The notes below the pieces were generated by a model that was given only the letters and a program-made list of their open reading frames with translations, ran no database searches and was not told the origin of the DNA. The position numbers and the translations under genes were made by a program. 64,000 nucleotides of DNA, taken from positions 1-64,000 of IMG/VR virus record IMGVR_UViG_3300035698_013362. One strand, 5' to 3'. The stretch comes from a virus. This document shows, piece after piece, positions 15,953 through 24,305 of this stretch; the stretch's first letter is position 1; each line of letters starts with the position of its first letter.

Positions 15953-17305
15953 ATGAAAAACGAAAACCACATCTCTAATTTCTTTGGTAACGATTATATC
16001 TCATTTGCCTCTTATGATGGCGTAAGGAAAATTGCTTCAGTCGCTGATGGCAACAAACCTACTGCCCGTAAAGCGATATACACAGTTATTGATCTTAAAA
16101 TTAATGCTCCTAAGAAAGTTGACTCGATCAAGTCTAAGGTAGCCGATCATACTGAATATATCCATGGCCAAGATGCGATTGAAGGTGTAATTGTTAACCT
16201 TGCTCAAAACTTCGTCGGTGCTCAAAACGTTCCATTGATGATTAGAGATGGGTCTTTCGGAACTCGGCTTATCCCAGATGCTGCTGCTTCACGTTATATC
16301 AGAAGTGCAGCAGAACCTTATCTGAAGTATTTGTTCAGAGAAGAAGATAACCCAGTTATCGGAAATCAGGAGTTTGAAGGATCAAAAATTGAACCAAAGT
16401 TCTTTGTTCCTATCATGCCTATGCTCCTAGTGAACGGATCTGAAGGGATTGCAGTTGGTTATGCACAAAAGATTCTCCCTCGTGATCCTGAAAAGCTTAT
16501 GCAGTACTTATTTACTGGAATGAAGGATGAAGATCTTTTACTTCCACACTATAATGGATTTAAAGGTAAGATAATTAAGACTGATGTAAAGTCTTTTGAA
16601 ATACGTGGGGTCATTGCTAATAAGAATACGACTACCTACGAAATCCTTGAGGTGCCCGTTGGTTATACCTACACCTCTTATAAGAAGGTATTAGATAAGC
16701 TTGAAGAAGCTGGAACGATTGTTTCATATGACGATAGATGTGATATGGATAAGGATGTGTTCAGCATATCTATTAAGGTTAAACGTGAACAACATAACAG
16801 ATTAAAGGCTATGACTAACCTTGAGTTGTTAGAGACGTTTAAGCTTGTTAAGCGTGTAACTGAAAACTACACTTGCCTTAATGAAAACAACCAGATTGAA
16901 GTATTCGATACAGCTGCTGATATCATCAGACGATATGCAGAGATTCGTGTTAGATATTATACGATGCGTAAAGAATACACTGAAGCACAAATGTTGAAGA
17001 AGATGACGGAACTTAAATCAAAAATTCTGTTCATTGATAAAGTACGTAAAGCGGAAATCGATGTAAAGAGTGAAACTAAAGTCAACCTTATCTTAATCCT
17101 CGATGCAATTGATGGTGTAGTTCTCAAGAATGAGTCCTATGATTACTTATTGAACATGCCACTTTGGTCAATCAATGAAGAATCGTTTGCTAAAGCAATT
17201 AATGAAGTAAAGAAGATGGCCCAAGATTATAAGAATTACCAGAGCATTAAAATTGCCACAATGTGGAAAAACGAGTATCGAGATTTACTTAAAAAATTAC
17301 ATTAA
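15953..17305 (+). CDS. 52: DNA topoisomerase II medium subunit (gp52)
   Basis: 450 aa, matching T4 gp52 in size. This is the GyrA/ParC-like breakage-reunion subunit: winged-helix region with GSFGTRLIPDAAASRYI, where the Tyr near residue 114 is the expected DNA-linking residue, then the tower and coiled-coil parts (LLETFKLV..., EAQMLKKMTELKSKI) and the helix ending before the stop. It acts with the gp39-like subunit encoded 3 kb upstream. No clear ribosome-binding site precedes the ATG. The 3' end overlaps a convergent endonuclease frame by 17 nt. Confidence 0.92.
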   Translation: MKNENHISNFFGNDYISFASYDGVRKIASVADGNKPTARKAIYTVIDLKINAPKKVDSIKSKVADHTEYIHGQDAIEGVIVNLAQNFVGAQNVPLMIRDGSFGTRLIPDAAASRYIRSAAEPYLKYLFREEDNPVIGNQEFEGSKIEPKFFVPIMPMLLVNGSEGIAVGYAQKILPRDPEKLMQYLFTGMKDEDLLLPHYNGFKGKIIKTDVKSFEIRGVIANKNTTTYEILEVPVGYTYTSYKKVLDKLEEAGTIVSYDDRCDMDKDVFSISIKVKREQHNRLKAMTNLELLETFKLVKRVTENYTCLNENNQIEVFDTAADIIRRYAEIRVRYYTMRKEYTEAQMLKKMTELKSKILFIDKVRKAEIDVKSETKVNLILILDAIDGVVLKNESYDYLLNMPLWSINEESFAKAINEVKKMAQDYKNYQSIKIATMWKNEYRDLLKKLH

Positions 17306-18024
17306 GCTTACAATTATCAAAATGCCAACGTTTCATTGCTCCTATATTTCCTTCTTTTTTACAATGAGGACATTTAATATTATTTGATGGGTTCTTTTGT
17401 TTTTTAATATTCTTTTGTTTTTTGTTTTTCTTTATTCTTCCAGAACATATGAATTTAAGTTCTCCATTTAAGTATTTATAATCATATTTAGAAACCCTTG
17501 ATGTATTCCCTTCTTTATCTTTAACAGTAACCATACCTTTAGAGGTAGAAACTAATTCACCTGAAATATATCTAGGATCATTTTTATCTACTTGAAATGT
17601 ATTACCATCTTTATCTTTAACTGGGACCTTATCTTTAAAAAAAGAAACTAATTCACCACTTAGGTATTTAGGATCATCTACAGAAACTGACATAGTATTT
17701 CCATCTTTATCTTTAACTGTTAATTTATTACGCCTATTACAATGGTGCCAAGTTCCAAAACCACCTAAAGTTAAATTATAAGTATCACTACGTTCGACAT
17801 ATTCATAATTAACTATCCTAGATTCCTCCATTAAAGCCTCTTCTTCAGTATTATGAAAACTCAAAATTTCTACTGCAAAATTTTCTAATCCATATTTTTT
17901 TTACCGCTAAATTTAAAACTTTACCAGATCCATAATACCCATCTTCAATATTAGTTGTACTATGCTTGCCTATATACTCTTTATAATTAATTAAATTATG
18001 AGTTCTATAAACTATATGATACAT
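17289..18024 (-). pseudogene. GIY-YIG homing endonuclease with a frameshift at an A8 run
   Basis: ATG 18024 starts MYHIVYRTHNLINYKEYIGKH (complete GIY-YIG), and the frame breaks after LAVKK at an A8 run (17895-17902, T on the plus strand). Removing one A restores YGLENFAVEILSFHNTEEEALMEE and the rest to 17289. The repaired protein has three ~31-residue repeats (DPKYLSGEL, DPRYISGEL, YDYKYLNGEL) and one CPHC...HFDNC finger. AAAGGAC is the ribosome-binding site. It sits between gene 52 and a glycosyltransferase gene. Confidence 0.75.
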
Positions 18025-18040
18025 TTTAATGTCCTTTCTA

Positions 18041-18048
18041 TATTTATA
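18041..18048 (-). promoter_or_regulatory. candidate late promoter TATAAATA
   Basis: Octamer 16 nt before ATG 18024, with AAAGGAC between, driving the endonuclease pseudogene on the minus strand. Confidence 0.4.
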
Positions 18049-18081
18049 TTTCATATATTTCATATATAAATATAAAGAGGC

Positions 18082-18972
18082 ATGCAAATTATGCAAGAAG
18101 TTAAAATAACTCGAGATTTTCCGAATCATATGTTTACAGTAATCAATGATCAGGTAAAAATACAGTCAAATCCGTATATCTTAATTCTTATTCCTTCAAA
18201 GGACCGAAATGACCTTTTGTTTAATTGTATTGATTCGCTTATTACTCATACATCGAAGAAGCTTACAAATATAAATGTTTGTATTATCGATACCGGAAGT
18301 ACTCAAGAAACGATAGACGAAATAAATGAATATCGCAAGGCTAATGAAGACCGATTCATTATAAGCCTTGAAGAACATGGATACTACAACTTTGCCAAGA
18401 ATAATAATCAAGCCTTCGATCACCAGAAAGGTAAGAAGTATGATTATGTTCTATTCTGCAACAATGACGTTCAACTATTAAATGATGCAGTCAGTCATAT
18501 GTTATGGACCTATGAAAACCAGAAGGATGTAGGTACAGTAGGCATCAGATTACATTTTGAAGATGGTAAAGTTCAGCATGCAGGAGCATTTTGTCATATG
18601 ACTAATGGCTTAGCGGGACCAGGGCACTATGGCTTCAGTAAAGTCATCACTGGATCTGTTTTAACTGATATTCAGGACGTTCCTGCTAACACTGCTGCAT
18701 TCTTAATGATGAAAGCACCAGTATTTGAATCTATTAAATTCTCTGAAGAGTATATCGAATGCTTTGAAGACGTTCAATTGAATATTGAAGTAGGTATGAA
18801 AGGACATGTTAATTATTGCAATATGAATGCTGTAGCTTTCCACTTCGAATCACAGTCAAGAAATGCTGATGCACAAAAAGATGCAAAACAAGCACAAGAT
18901 TTAAAAAAGCTATCTACATTTATTTTAAGAAACCAAGCAAATCCATTCATTAAACAAAAGGTATTAACATGA
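18082..18972 (+). CDS. family 2 (GT-A) glycosyltransferase
   Basis: 296 aa. The N-terminal nucleotide-sugar fold is clear: YILILIPSKDRNDLLFNCIDSL (first strand and helix), VCIIDTGSTQETI, then YVLFCNNDVQLL near residue 125 as the metal-binding DxD-type motif. An ED in the acceptor region (YIECFEDVQLNIEVGMKG, near 228) is the usual catalytic base position. ATG 18091, three codons in, has better spacing from GAGG and may be the true start. It could glycosylate hydroxymethylated bases or a surface polymer. Confidence 0.75.
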   Translation: MQIMQEVKITRDFPNHMFTVINDQVKIQSNPYILILIPSKDRNDLLFNCIDSLITHTSKKLTNINVCIIDTGSTQETIDEINEYRKANEDRFIISLEEHGYYNFAKNNNQAFDHQKGKKYDYVLFCNNDVQLLNDAVSHMLWTYENQKDVGTVGIRLHFEDGKVQHAGAFCHMTNGLAGPGHYGFSKVITGSVLTDIQDVPANTAAFLMMKAPVFESIKFSEEYIECFEDVQLNIEVGMKGHVNYCNMNAVAFHFESQSRNADAQKDAKQAQDLKKLSTFILRNQANPFIKQKVLT

Positions 18973-19197
18973 TTGAATCACTAACAATTTTAATGTGGGT
19001 CATCTGTGGCTCATCAGCACATGATTGTGTATCATATATTGTTACTGAAGAATATGGTGAAATGAATAAAACCTATTATAATATATCAGGAATCATTTTT
19101 TACAGTATTTGGATTTGTTTCAATGTGTTACGCAATGTTAGTCTGGTTCCATTTTGTGTGGGACGGCTCAATTAAACTAAATAAAGGAACAGTATGA
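18969..19197 (+). pseudogene. small membrane protein gene with a frameshift at a T6 run
   Basis: ATG 18969 overlaps the glycosyltransferase stop (ATGA). As read, the frame gives 68 residues ending at 19175. Removing one T from the T6 run at 19096-19101 instead gives a 75-residue protein whose second half (FTVFGFVSMCYAMLVWFHF) is a clean membrane helix followed by a charged tail (WDGSIKLNKGTV) ending at TGA 19195-19197. That frame is more protein-like than the one read directly. Function unknown. Confidence 0.5.
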
Positions 19198-19250
19198 AAT
19201 AATCTCCTGATTACTGAAAATGCAACTATTAATTTAGTTACATTTTTCTA

Positions 19251-19279
19251 TTTACAACTTTGCAGATATATCGTATACT
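19251..19279 (+). promoter_or_regulatory. early sigma70-type promoter for the ligase A gene
   Basis: TTTACA, 17-nt spacer, TATACT. The transcript leader CTACTCCTAATCAACAAC closely matches the leader after the promoter at 58955, ending in a GGAGA ribosome-binding site. Confidence 0.75.
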
Positions 19280-19308
19280 CTACTCCTAATCAACAACACG
19301 GAGACACT

Positions 19309-20376
19309 ATGACTGATCAAGCTCGCCAGATTGAAACACAACTCGTTTATTGGAACGACGAATACCGCAAAGGTACTCCAGTCGTAAGTGATCCTGTTTT
19401 CGATTCACTCCTCGAACAATTTGAATCATTCGTTACTGTTGAAGAATACACCCGTGTTCGTGAATCCCTTTTTAATACTAAAGGTGACGTGAAACACCAA
19501 TACATCATTGGTTCGTTGAAGAAAACGAAAGCTGAAGATGATTCAATCCTCAAATGGATTGGTAAAGATAACGTAACTGAAGCATACATCGTTGAAAAGC
19601 TTGATGGAATGTCTATCGTGTTACATTACGTAGACAGCGTTCTCGTTAAAGCCGTGTCACGTGGTGATGGTGAATATGGTAAGGACTATACAGAAAACCT
19701 CAAGCATATCGCTCCACTTCGCCTTGACCTCAAATTCACAGGTCAGGTTCGTGCTGAAGTTGTGCTTCCAATTAGTGAACTTAAAAACATTAATGATATA
19801 GGCTTCACCTATAAGAACCCACGTAATGCTACGACTGGTCTCATTACTTCCAAATCAACCGAGGCGGATCTCCTTAAGCGCTGTAAAGTTATTGCTTACC
19901 AGATAATGGGATCAACTGAAAAGAAACCTACACAATACAGTGCGTTATATGATCTCGGTTTTACTCTTCCTAAACGTGAAACCTTCGATACACGCATTGA
20001 TAATGTTACACCTAATTCACTTAAAGCTATTTACGAAATCTGGACAGCTCAATCTGATTACGAAATCGATGGACTTGTTATCCACAACCTGAATTATGGT
20101 GATGAAAACATTAAACTCCCGACCCACACAATCGCTTTTAAAGTAAATGATCTCGTTGCAACAACAACCGTTCTCGACATCGAATGGGAAATGAGTCGTG
20201 GTAAAGAATATCGCCCAGTGGTTGTATTTAAAGCAATCGAGCTTGGTGGAGCTACAATCCAACGTGCTACTGGAAACAATCTACAATGGCTTATTGATCA
20301 TAAACTTGAAATTGGATGTAGTGTTATTATAGAAAAAGCGGGTGATATTATTCCTCGGATTGTACAAGTTGTTTAG
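19309..20376 (+). CDS. NAD+-dependent DNA ligase, N-terminal part (LigA subunit A)
   Basis: 355 aa covering the adenylation domain and the OB fold. VEKLDGMS near residue 94 is the KxDG nucleophile motif, followed by VSRGDGEYGKDYT, RAEVVLP (motif III) and DYEIDGLVI (motif IV); it ends after the OB-fold segment VIIEKAGDIIPRIVQV. Bacterial LigA continues into a zinc finger, HhH and BRCT, which here are a separate gene 108 bp downstream. The N-terminal Ia domain is short but begins with the expected Tyr/His region. It seals nicks during replication and uses NAD+, unlike the ATP ligase of T4. Confidence 0.9.
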   Translation: MTDQARQIETQLVYWNDEYRKGTPVVSDPVFDSLLEQFESFVTVEEYTRVRESLFNTKGDVKHQYIIGSLKKTKAEDDSILKWIGKDNVTEAYIVEKLDGMSIVLHYVDSVLVKAVSRGDGEYGKDYTENLKHIAPLRLDLKFTGQVRAEVVLPISELKNINDIGFTYKNPRNATTGLITSKSTEADLLKRCKVIAYQIMGSTEKKPTQYSALYDLGFTLPKRETFDTRIDNVTPNSLKAIYEIWTAQSDYEIDGLVIHNLNYGDENIKLPTHTIAFKVNDLVATTTVLDIEWEMSRGKEYRPVVVFKAIELGGATIQRATGNNLQWLIDHKLEIGCSVIIEKAGDIIPRIVQVV

Positions 20377-20428
20377 TATAACAAAATGAATCATAATTAC
20401 CTTTCTATAATTATATAACATTTTTCTA

Positions 20429-20457
20429 TGTACAAATTATAACCCTTGGGATAATAT
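20429..20457 (+). promoter_or_regulatory. early sigma70-type promoter for the ligase B gene
   Basis: TGTACA, 17-nt spacer, TAATAT, in the 108-bp gap between the two ligase genes. The second half of the ligase therefore has its own promoter and its own ribosome-binding site (AAGGAATCTAT). Confidence 0.7.
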
Positions 20458-20484
20458 GTCTTACATAATTAATAAGGAATCTAT

Positions 20485-21306
20485 ATGTTTACTAAACTAA
20501 ATTTAAATATCCCAATGTTTTGTTTTCATTGTAATCAACCAACTACAATGAAAGGTCCACACCTCGTATGTGCTAATGATGCTTGTACTGGAAACCAAAT
20601 CAAGCAAATGAATACATTCCTTCGTGCTTGTGGAATTCAAGGTTTCTCTGAATCAACTTTGGAAAAATGGAAGCTTACTTCGATCGAAAAGGTAATGGCC
20701 TTCTACCCTAACACTCCTAATGAAAAGAAATTTCTTAATGAGCTATATGGTAATGTCTTCAACAAATCGAAACGTGATTTGATTATTGCTCTGCCATTCC
20801 ATAACTTCGGTTCAACCCTTGTGACCCGTATGCTTGATACATATGGTAAGCAACGTATGGCTCATAACGATATCCTCGTAGATGGAATCAGTGCTGAACG
20901 TCAACGCAACTTCAAATCTCAGTTCGCTGAACTTGTGAAATGGGTTGAAGTTATTACTCATGACAATCGTTGGAAGCCCCAGGTCGCCGTTAGACAAAAC
21001 ACTTCACCTCTCAGCAATAAACTATCAGGCCTCAGCTTTTGCTTTACAGGAAAGCTTACTACAATGACTCGTTCTGATGCTGAGAAATATGTTAAGTCTA
21101 ATGGTGGTGAAGTCAAATCGGTTTCAGCTAAGCTTACTTATCTTGTTACTAACAATCCTAACAGTGGTACCTCCAAGAACAAAAAAGCTCAGAACCTTGG
21201 TGTACAACTCATTACTGAAAAACAGTTTGGTGAATTACTCGGTAAGAAGATTGAAGATAAAAAGACTGAAGATAAATCAACACTTTTCGACATCAACGAT
21301 CTATAA
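20485..21306 (+). CDS. NAD+-dependent DNA ligase, C-terminal part (LigA subunit B)
   Basis: 273 aa carrying the domains absent from the preceding gene: a Cys4-type zinc finger (CFHCNQ...CANDACTGN, about residues 12-37), a helix-hairpin-helix region, and a BRCT domain (LSGLSFCFTGKLTTMTRSDA, about 172-245). It should bind DNA and dock to the adenylation subunit. Two-gene NAD+ ligases annotated as subunits A and B are known in some large myoviruses. The stop, gap, promoter and ribosome-binding site all argue for two true genes, not a frameshift. Confidence 0.85.
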   Translation: MFTKLNLNIPMFCFHCNQPTTMKGPHLVCANDACTGNQIKQMNTFLRACGIQGFSESTLEKWKLTSIEKVMAFYPNTPNEKKFLNELYGNVFNKSKRDLIIALPFHNFGSTLVTRMLDTYGKQRMAHNDILVDGISAERQRNFKSQFAELVKWVEVITHDNRWKPQVAVRQNTSPLSNKLSGLSFCFTGKLTTMTRSDAEKYVKSNGGEVKSVSAKLTYLVTNNPNSGTSKNKKAQNLGVQLITEKQFGELLGKKIEDKKTEDKSTLFDINDL

Positions 21307-21312
21307 TCAATT

Positions 21313-21479
21313 ATGAACCGAATGAAACAACGTGAACGCATTCAAAAGGAAAAAATCCCTCTACCAATTTAATCTGGGATGAAGAATACCAAGAAAGATT
21401 GGATGCAAATAAAGTAATAAAGAAAGAAAATAAATTCAAGAAGTTCTATAATAATTTACGAAACAAAATGCGCGGTTAG
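21313..21479 (+). pseudogene. frameshifted small basic protein gene
   Basis: From ATG 21313 the frame stops after 19 codons. Adding one A to the A6 run at 21350-21355 gives 55 residues: MNRMKQRERIQKEK, then NPSTNLIWDEEYQERLDANK and a basic tail KKFYNNLRNKMRG ending at TAG 21477-21479. The span is one nucleotide short of a frame. The last ten bases overlap the tRNA-like sequence that follows. Function unknown. Confidence 0.55.
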
Positions 21480-21510
21480 CTCAGTTGGCTAGAGCACTGC
21501 CCTAGCATCC
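21470..21510 (+). tRNA. 5' half of a tRNA-like sequence (remnant)
   Basis: A 7-nt acceptor-like GCGCGGT, TA, a canonical D-arm (GCTC AGTTGGCTA GAGC), A, then CTGCC as 5' anticodon stem and a 7-nt loop-like CTAGCAT. The 3' anticodon stem GGCAG, T-arm and acceptor partner are absent from the next 200 nt. It is therefore a truncated remnant, not a working tRNA. Confidence 0.5.
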
Positions 21511-21525
21511 AGAAAGATAAGTCAA

Positions 21526-21710
21526 ATGAAGTGGATACGCGGATTGAAACTTATTAAGTAAGGTACTAGGTTGAAAGTGAAAGCTCGAGAGGTGAAAAGT
21601 TCTATTGGCATTCAATCTTTGGTCGTATATTTGGTATGTTCGTTTGTGGATTAATATTTGGATCAGCTGGGTTTATTTACGGTCTTGTTTTTTCATGGTT
21701 AGATCAATAA
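21526..21710 (+). pseudogene. degenerate small membrane-protein frame
   Basis: ATG 21526 starts MKWIRGLKLIK and hits a TAA. In another frame the region ends with a convincing hydrophobic stretch (GRIFGMFVCGLIFGSAGFIY) and stops at 21708-21710. At least one stop and one shift would have to be repaired to join them. Together with the tRNA remnant it fills the ~450-bp interval between ligase B and RNase H, which otherwise holds nothing I can support. Confidence 0.3.
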
Positions 21711-21754
21711 ATTCGTATCTATATTATAGTTAATTCTAAATAAGGAAAGCTATT

Positions 21755-22684
21755 ATGAATACAGATATTCTAGATGATATCTTAGGTGAAAACCTTGACC
21801 AAGCCCAACAGTGTAAAAATGTTCCAACATTAATTGTTGATACTTCTTACCTTGCATACCACTCCATGTTTTCTGCATGGAATACGTTCCGTGATCAATA
21901 CAGTGATCTATGCCCAGTTGATAAAGACCCAGACTTTGATCCAGGTGATCATCCAGAGTTCTTGGCTATATTCAAACAACGTTTCTACTCAAGCGTCCTA
22001 ACGGCGCCTATGAAGTATCATCCGTTTATTGAAGAAAGAAATATCATCTTCGCAACTGATTGCCCTAAGAAGAATATCTGGCGTATTGAACACTATCCAG
22101 AATATAAACAGGAACGTCGTGATGCTAAGAAAGAAGATAAGCCCTTTGCCTTTAAACGTACATTTTCCTTTCTCTACAATACTATACTTCCTGAATGGGA
22201 AGACCTTGGTTCGATTGTAGTAGGTGCCCCTTGTTCAGAAGGTGATGATGTTATTGCCACGCTCGTAAAGAATAAAATTGCTAAGACGTTTATCGTAATG
22301 GCTTCTGACCGAGATATTCTTCAGTTGTCTTCTCCTACTTGTACAATGATTAATGTTAAAGGTGATCATATCACTTATTCCAACGAGCTCGATATTCCTG
22401 AAGAAGAATTGGAAGAACGTAACTTTACTGGAAAGCATTACATCCTTATTAAAGCAATGATGGGTGACCGTTCAGATGGTATTACTCAGATTCATAAGCG
22501 CTGTGGTAAGAAGACTGCAATCAAATACTTCTTTGATCCTGATCTTTTAAATGCAAAACGTGCTTCAGATCCAGGAATTGATCCTATTATCAAGAACAAC
22601 ATTTTGATTATGGACTTCGATTATATTCCAGATGAAATTGATTCAGCTATCATGACTAAGTATAAGGAACAAATCAATTGCTAA
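21755..22684 (+). CDS. rnh: RNase H / 5'-3' exonuclease of the FEN type (T4 Rnh-like)
   Basis: 309 aa, like T4 RNase H (305 aa). The acidic metal-binding clusters are in place: LIVDTSYLAYHS near residue 27, SEGDDVIATL near 166, ASDRDILQL near 185, and KAMMGDRSDGI near 235 before the helix-hairpin region. It removes RNA primers and flaps during lagging-strand replication, working with the ligase just upstream. It is preceded by AAGGAAAGC. The 3' end overlaps the next gene's TTG start. Confidence 0.88.
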   Translation: MNTDILDDILGENLDQAQQCKNVPTLIVDTSYLAYHSMFSAWNTFRDQYSDLCPVDKDPDFDPGDHPEFLAIFKQRFYSSVLTAPMKYHPFIEERNIIFATDCPKKNIWRIEHYPEYKQERRDAKKEDKPFAFKRTFSFLYNTILPEWEDLGSIVVGAPCSEGDDVIATLVKNKIAKTFIVMASDRDILQLSSPTCTMINVKGDHITYSNELDIPEEELEERNFTGKHYILIKAMMGDRSDGITQIHKRCGKKTAIKYFFDPDLLNAKRASDPGIDPIIKNNILIMDFDYIPDEIDSAIMTKYKEQINC

Positions 22685-23205
22685 AACAGCTTAAAGGTAA
22701 AGATTTACCTGCTCTGAGAGAAGAGTGGTGGGAAGAGAATGGTAAGAAATGTCTTATCACAGGGCTCACTATTCCTCTCTCGGAGGCTGTTATGGATCAC
22801 CAACATAAACTCAAATCTGATTTAGCAGATGAATCAGGTCCAGGTTGTTGTCGTGGGGTCCTATCTTTCCAAGGTAATGCGTGGGAAGGTAAAGTGACTA
22901 ATTCATTTAGACGATTAGGTCTCAATAAGAAAACGGATATAGTTACTGCATTAAGAAACCTTGCTGCTTTTCTAGAATGTAATCACGTTCACACAGATGA
23001 AGTTGTATGGATTCATCCTTCTGAAGAGCCTAAAGCACTTAAGATAACAAAACGATGTTACAATAAGTTATTGACTGCTATTAAGAAAGATAAGAATGCT
23101 AAGGGCAAAGTGCCTAAATATACAGGACGTTTCTCTAAGCCACTTGAAAAGCTTATGGATAAATACGAAATCGAAATTGAATATTATGAGAGTTTTAGCT
23201 GTTGA
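22678..23205 (+). CDS. 49: recombination endonuclease VII (gp49-like), zinc site degenerate
   Basis: 175 aa, TTG start with AAGGAAC upstream. Alignment by eye to T4 endonuclease VII: KKCLIT, MDHQHKL (T4 LDHDHEL, catalytic Asp and His), CRGVLSFQGNAWEGK (T4 RGLLCNLCNAAEGQ), then the helical exchange region. The catalytic DH and Asn are kept. Of the four zinc Cys in T4 (C23, C26, C58, C61), only the first is retained. It resolves branched DNA before packaging. An unusual Zn-free variant is the simplest reading. Confidence 0.78.
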   Translation: MLKQLKGKDLPALREEWWEENGKKCLITGLTIPLSEAVMDHQHKLKSDLADESGPGCCRGVLSFQGNAWEGKVTNSFRRLGLNKKTDIVTALRNLAAFLECNHVHTDEVVWIHPSEEPKALKITKRCYNKLLTAIKKDKNAKGKVPKYTGRFSKPLEKLMDKYEIEIEYYESFSC

Positions 23206-23827
23206 TGCCGTAACACTAATAAATCAAGCCGTATGTAATAACCTTGAACTATTTAAAGGATATATGGGTACTGGTGCATTTAAATCTCTATCTCTTGGTT
23301 GGAAGGATATTGAATCTGATCTCAATCATACTATTACTGCTCTTTCAGCTTGGGCGTTCCGTAATGATGCCAAGATTCTTATTATCGATGGTGGAACCCC
23401 TTATCATCATTTGTATATTACCTCAGGTGATTTAGAAGATATACCTAATATAGCATTTAAGTGTGTTCTTGATCCAATGATCCGAGAACATTATGCTATG
23501 TTCAATATTTCTCTTCCAACTACGGCTCAACTTTGTGACATCTTTAGTGAATTAATGAAACCTAAATATGTAAACATTGTCCCAGTGTCTTTGAATCTGG
23601 ATTATGATACTACATTAATTAATCTTAATTATAATTCACTTGTTCATATTGAAGAACTTGATCTAGATGAAATAACCAAAAGGGGTACTGAAGATGGGAT
23701 TGTAATCAGTCCTTATACGTTCTATAATATGATAGCCGAATCACAACTGGTTGTTCGACATAATGATCGACTCGATTCTTTTATTAAAACTCAGGCTGAG
23801 CTCGCGTTGAGCACAGTATTCAACTAA
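23186..23827 (+). CDS. hypothetical protein, 213 aa
   Basis: The start at ATG 23186 (MRVLAVDAVTLINQ) lies inside the 3' end of the endonuclease VII gene by 20 nt. The first strand (RVLAVDA) and ILIIDGGTPYHHLY near residue 70 suggest an alpha/beta nucleotide-binding or PIN/FEN-like fold, but no motif set is complete enough to name it. It lies downstream of two nucleases, so a DNA-repair role is possible. Confidence 0.55.
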   Translation: MRVLAVDAVTLINQAVCNNLELFKGYMGTGAFKSLSLGWKDIESDLNHTITALSAWAFRNDAKILIIDGGTPYHHLYITSGDLEDIPNIAFKCVLDPMIREHYAMFNISLPTTAQLCDIFSELMKPKYVNIVPVSLNLDYDTTLINLNYNSLVHIEELDLDEITKRGTEDGIVISPYTFYNMIAESQLVVRHNDRLDSFIKTQAELALSTVFN

Positions 23828-23849
23828 ACCCGAACAAAAGGAAATAGCT

Positions 23850-24302
23850 ATGTTCGTAAAAAATACAGAAATACTCATTGCAGGGGACAATTATGTAGAT
23901 GTTATTGGATATCCAATCCAGTTCGTTACACGTAAGAGTTCTATTGCTTCATATAACTTTGCACAGAAGATTATGTTCTTCTCGCATATCAACCGAACCA
24001 TTACAGAAGTTAAGACGGCCGAATTCAATATGGTCAAATTGATTGCTCGTAATACTAAAGGTCGTGCATTTGAAGTTGTATGTGACGACAAAACCCTTAT
24101 TGGCATTAGCCGTGGACGTTACATTGAATATGTTGAAGTTCGTTCATTGAAAGAAAACTCAAGCATCTTGATCGATGACGAAGGCCTTCTCTGTAAGATT
24201 CAAGTAATTGAGCCTTACTACGAAAATGTAGATAAAGTGTATAACACTGGATCTAACAAAGGCAGCAACAAATTCGTTAATGGATTAATGTTCAAGGCGT
24301 AA
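23850..24302 (+). CDS. orphan Hint-like (intein/hedgehog-fold) protein lacking splicing residues
   Basis: 150 aa. The shape follows a minimal Hint domain: KNTEILIAGDNYVDV at the start (block A-like), FEVVCDDKTLIGISRGRYIEYVEV near 75-95 (block B-like, Asp in place of the usual His), and VYNTGSNKGSNKFVNGLMF at the end (block F-like FxxNG). The N-terminal Cys/Ser and the C-terminal His-Asn needed for splicing are missing. It would be a non-splicing Hint-fold protein, perhaps structural or binding. AAAGGAAATAGC precedes the ATG. The assignment rests on pattern only. Confidence 0.45.
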   Translation: MFVKNTEILIAGDNYVDVIGYPIQFVTRKSSIASYNFAQKIMFFSHINRTITEVKTAEFNMVKLIARNTKGRAFEVVCDDKTLIGISRGRYIEYVEVRSLKENSSILIDDEGLLCKIQVIEPYYENVDKVYNTGSNKGSNKFVNGLMFKA

Positions 24303-24305
24303 ACT

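Noticed and set aside
19189-19202. Tiny gene starting ATG AAA TAA after AAAGGAAC
   Set aside because: Only two codons; it may be the start of a broken gene but nothing recognisable follows.
20376-20485. Ligase A and B as one frameshifted gene
   Set aside because: A stop, a 108-bp gap, a promoter and a ribosome-binding site lie between them, and the division falls at a domain boundary.
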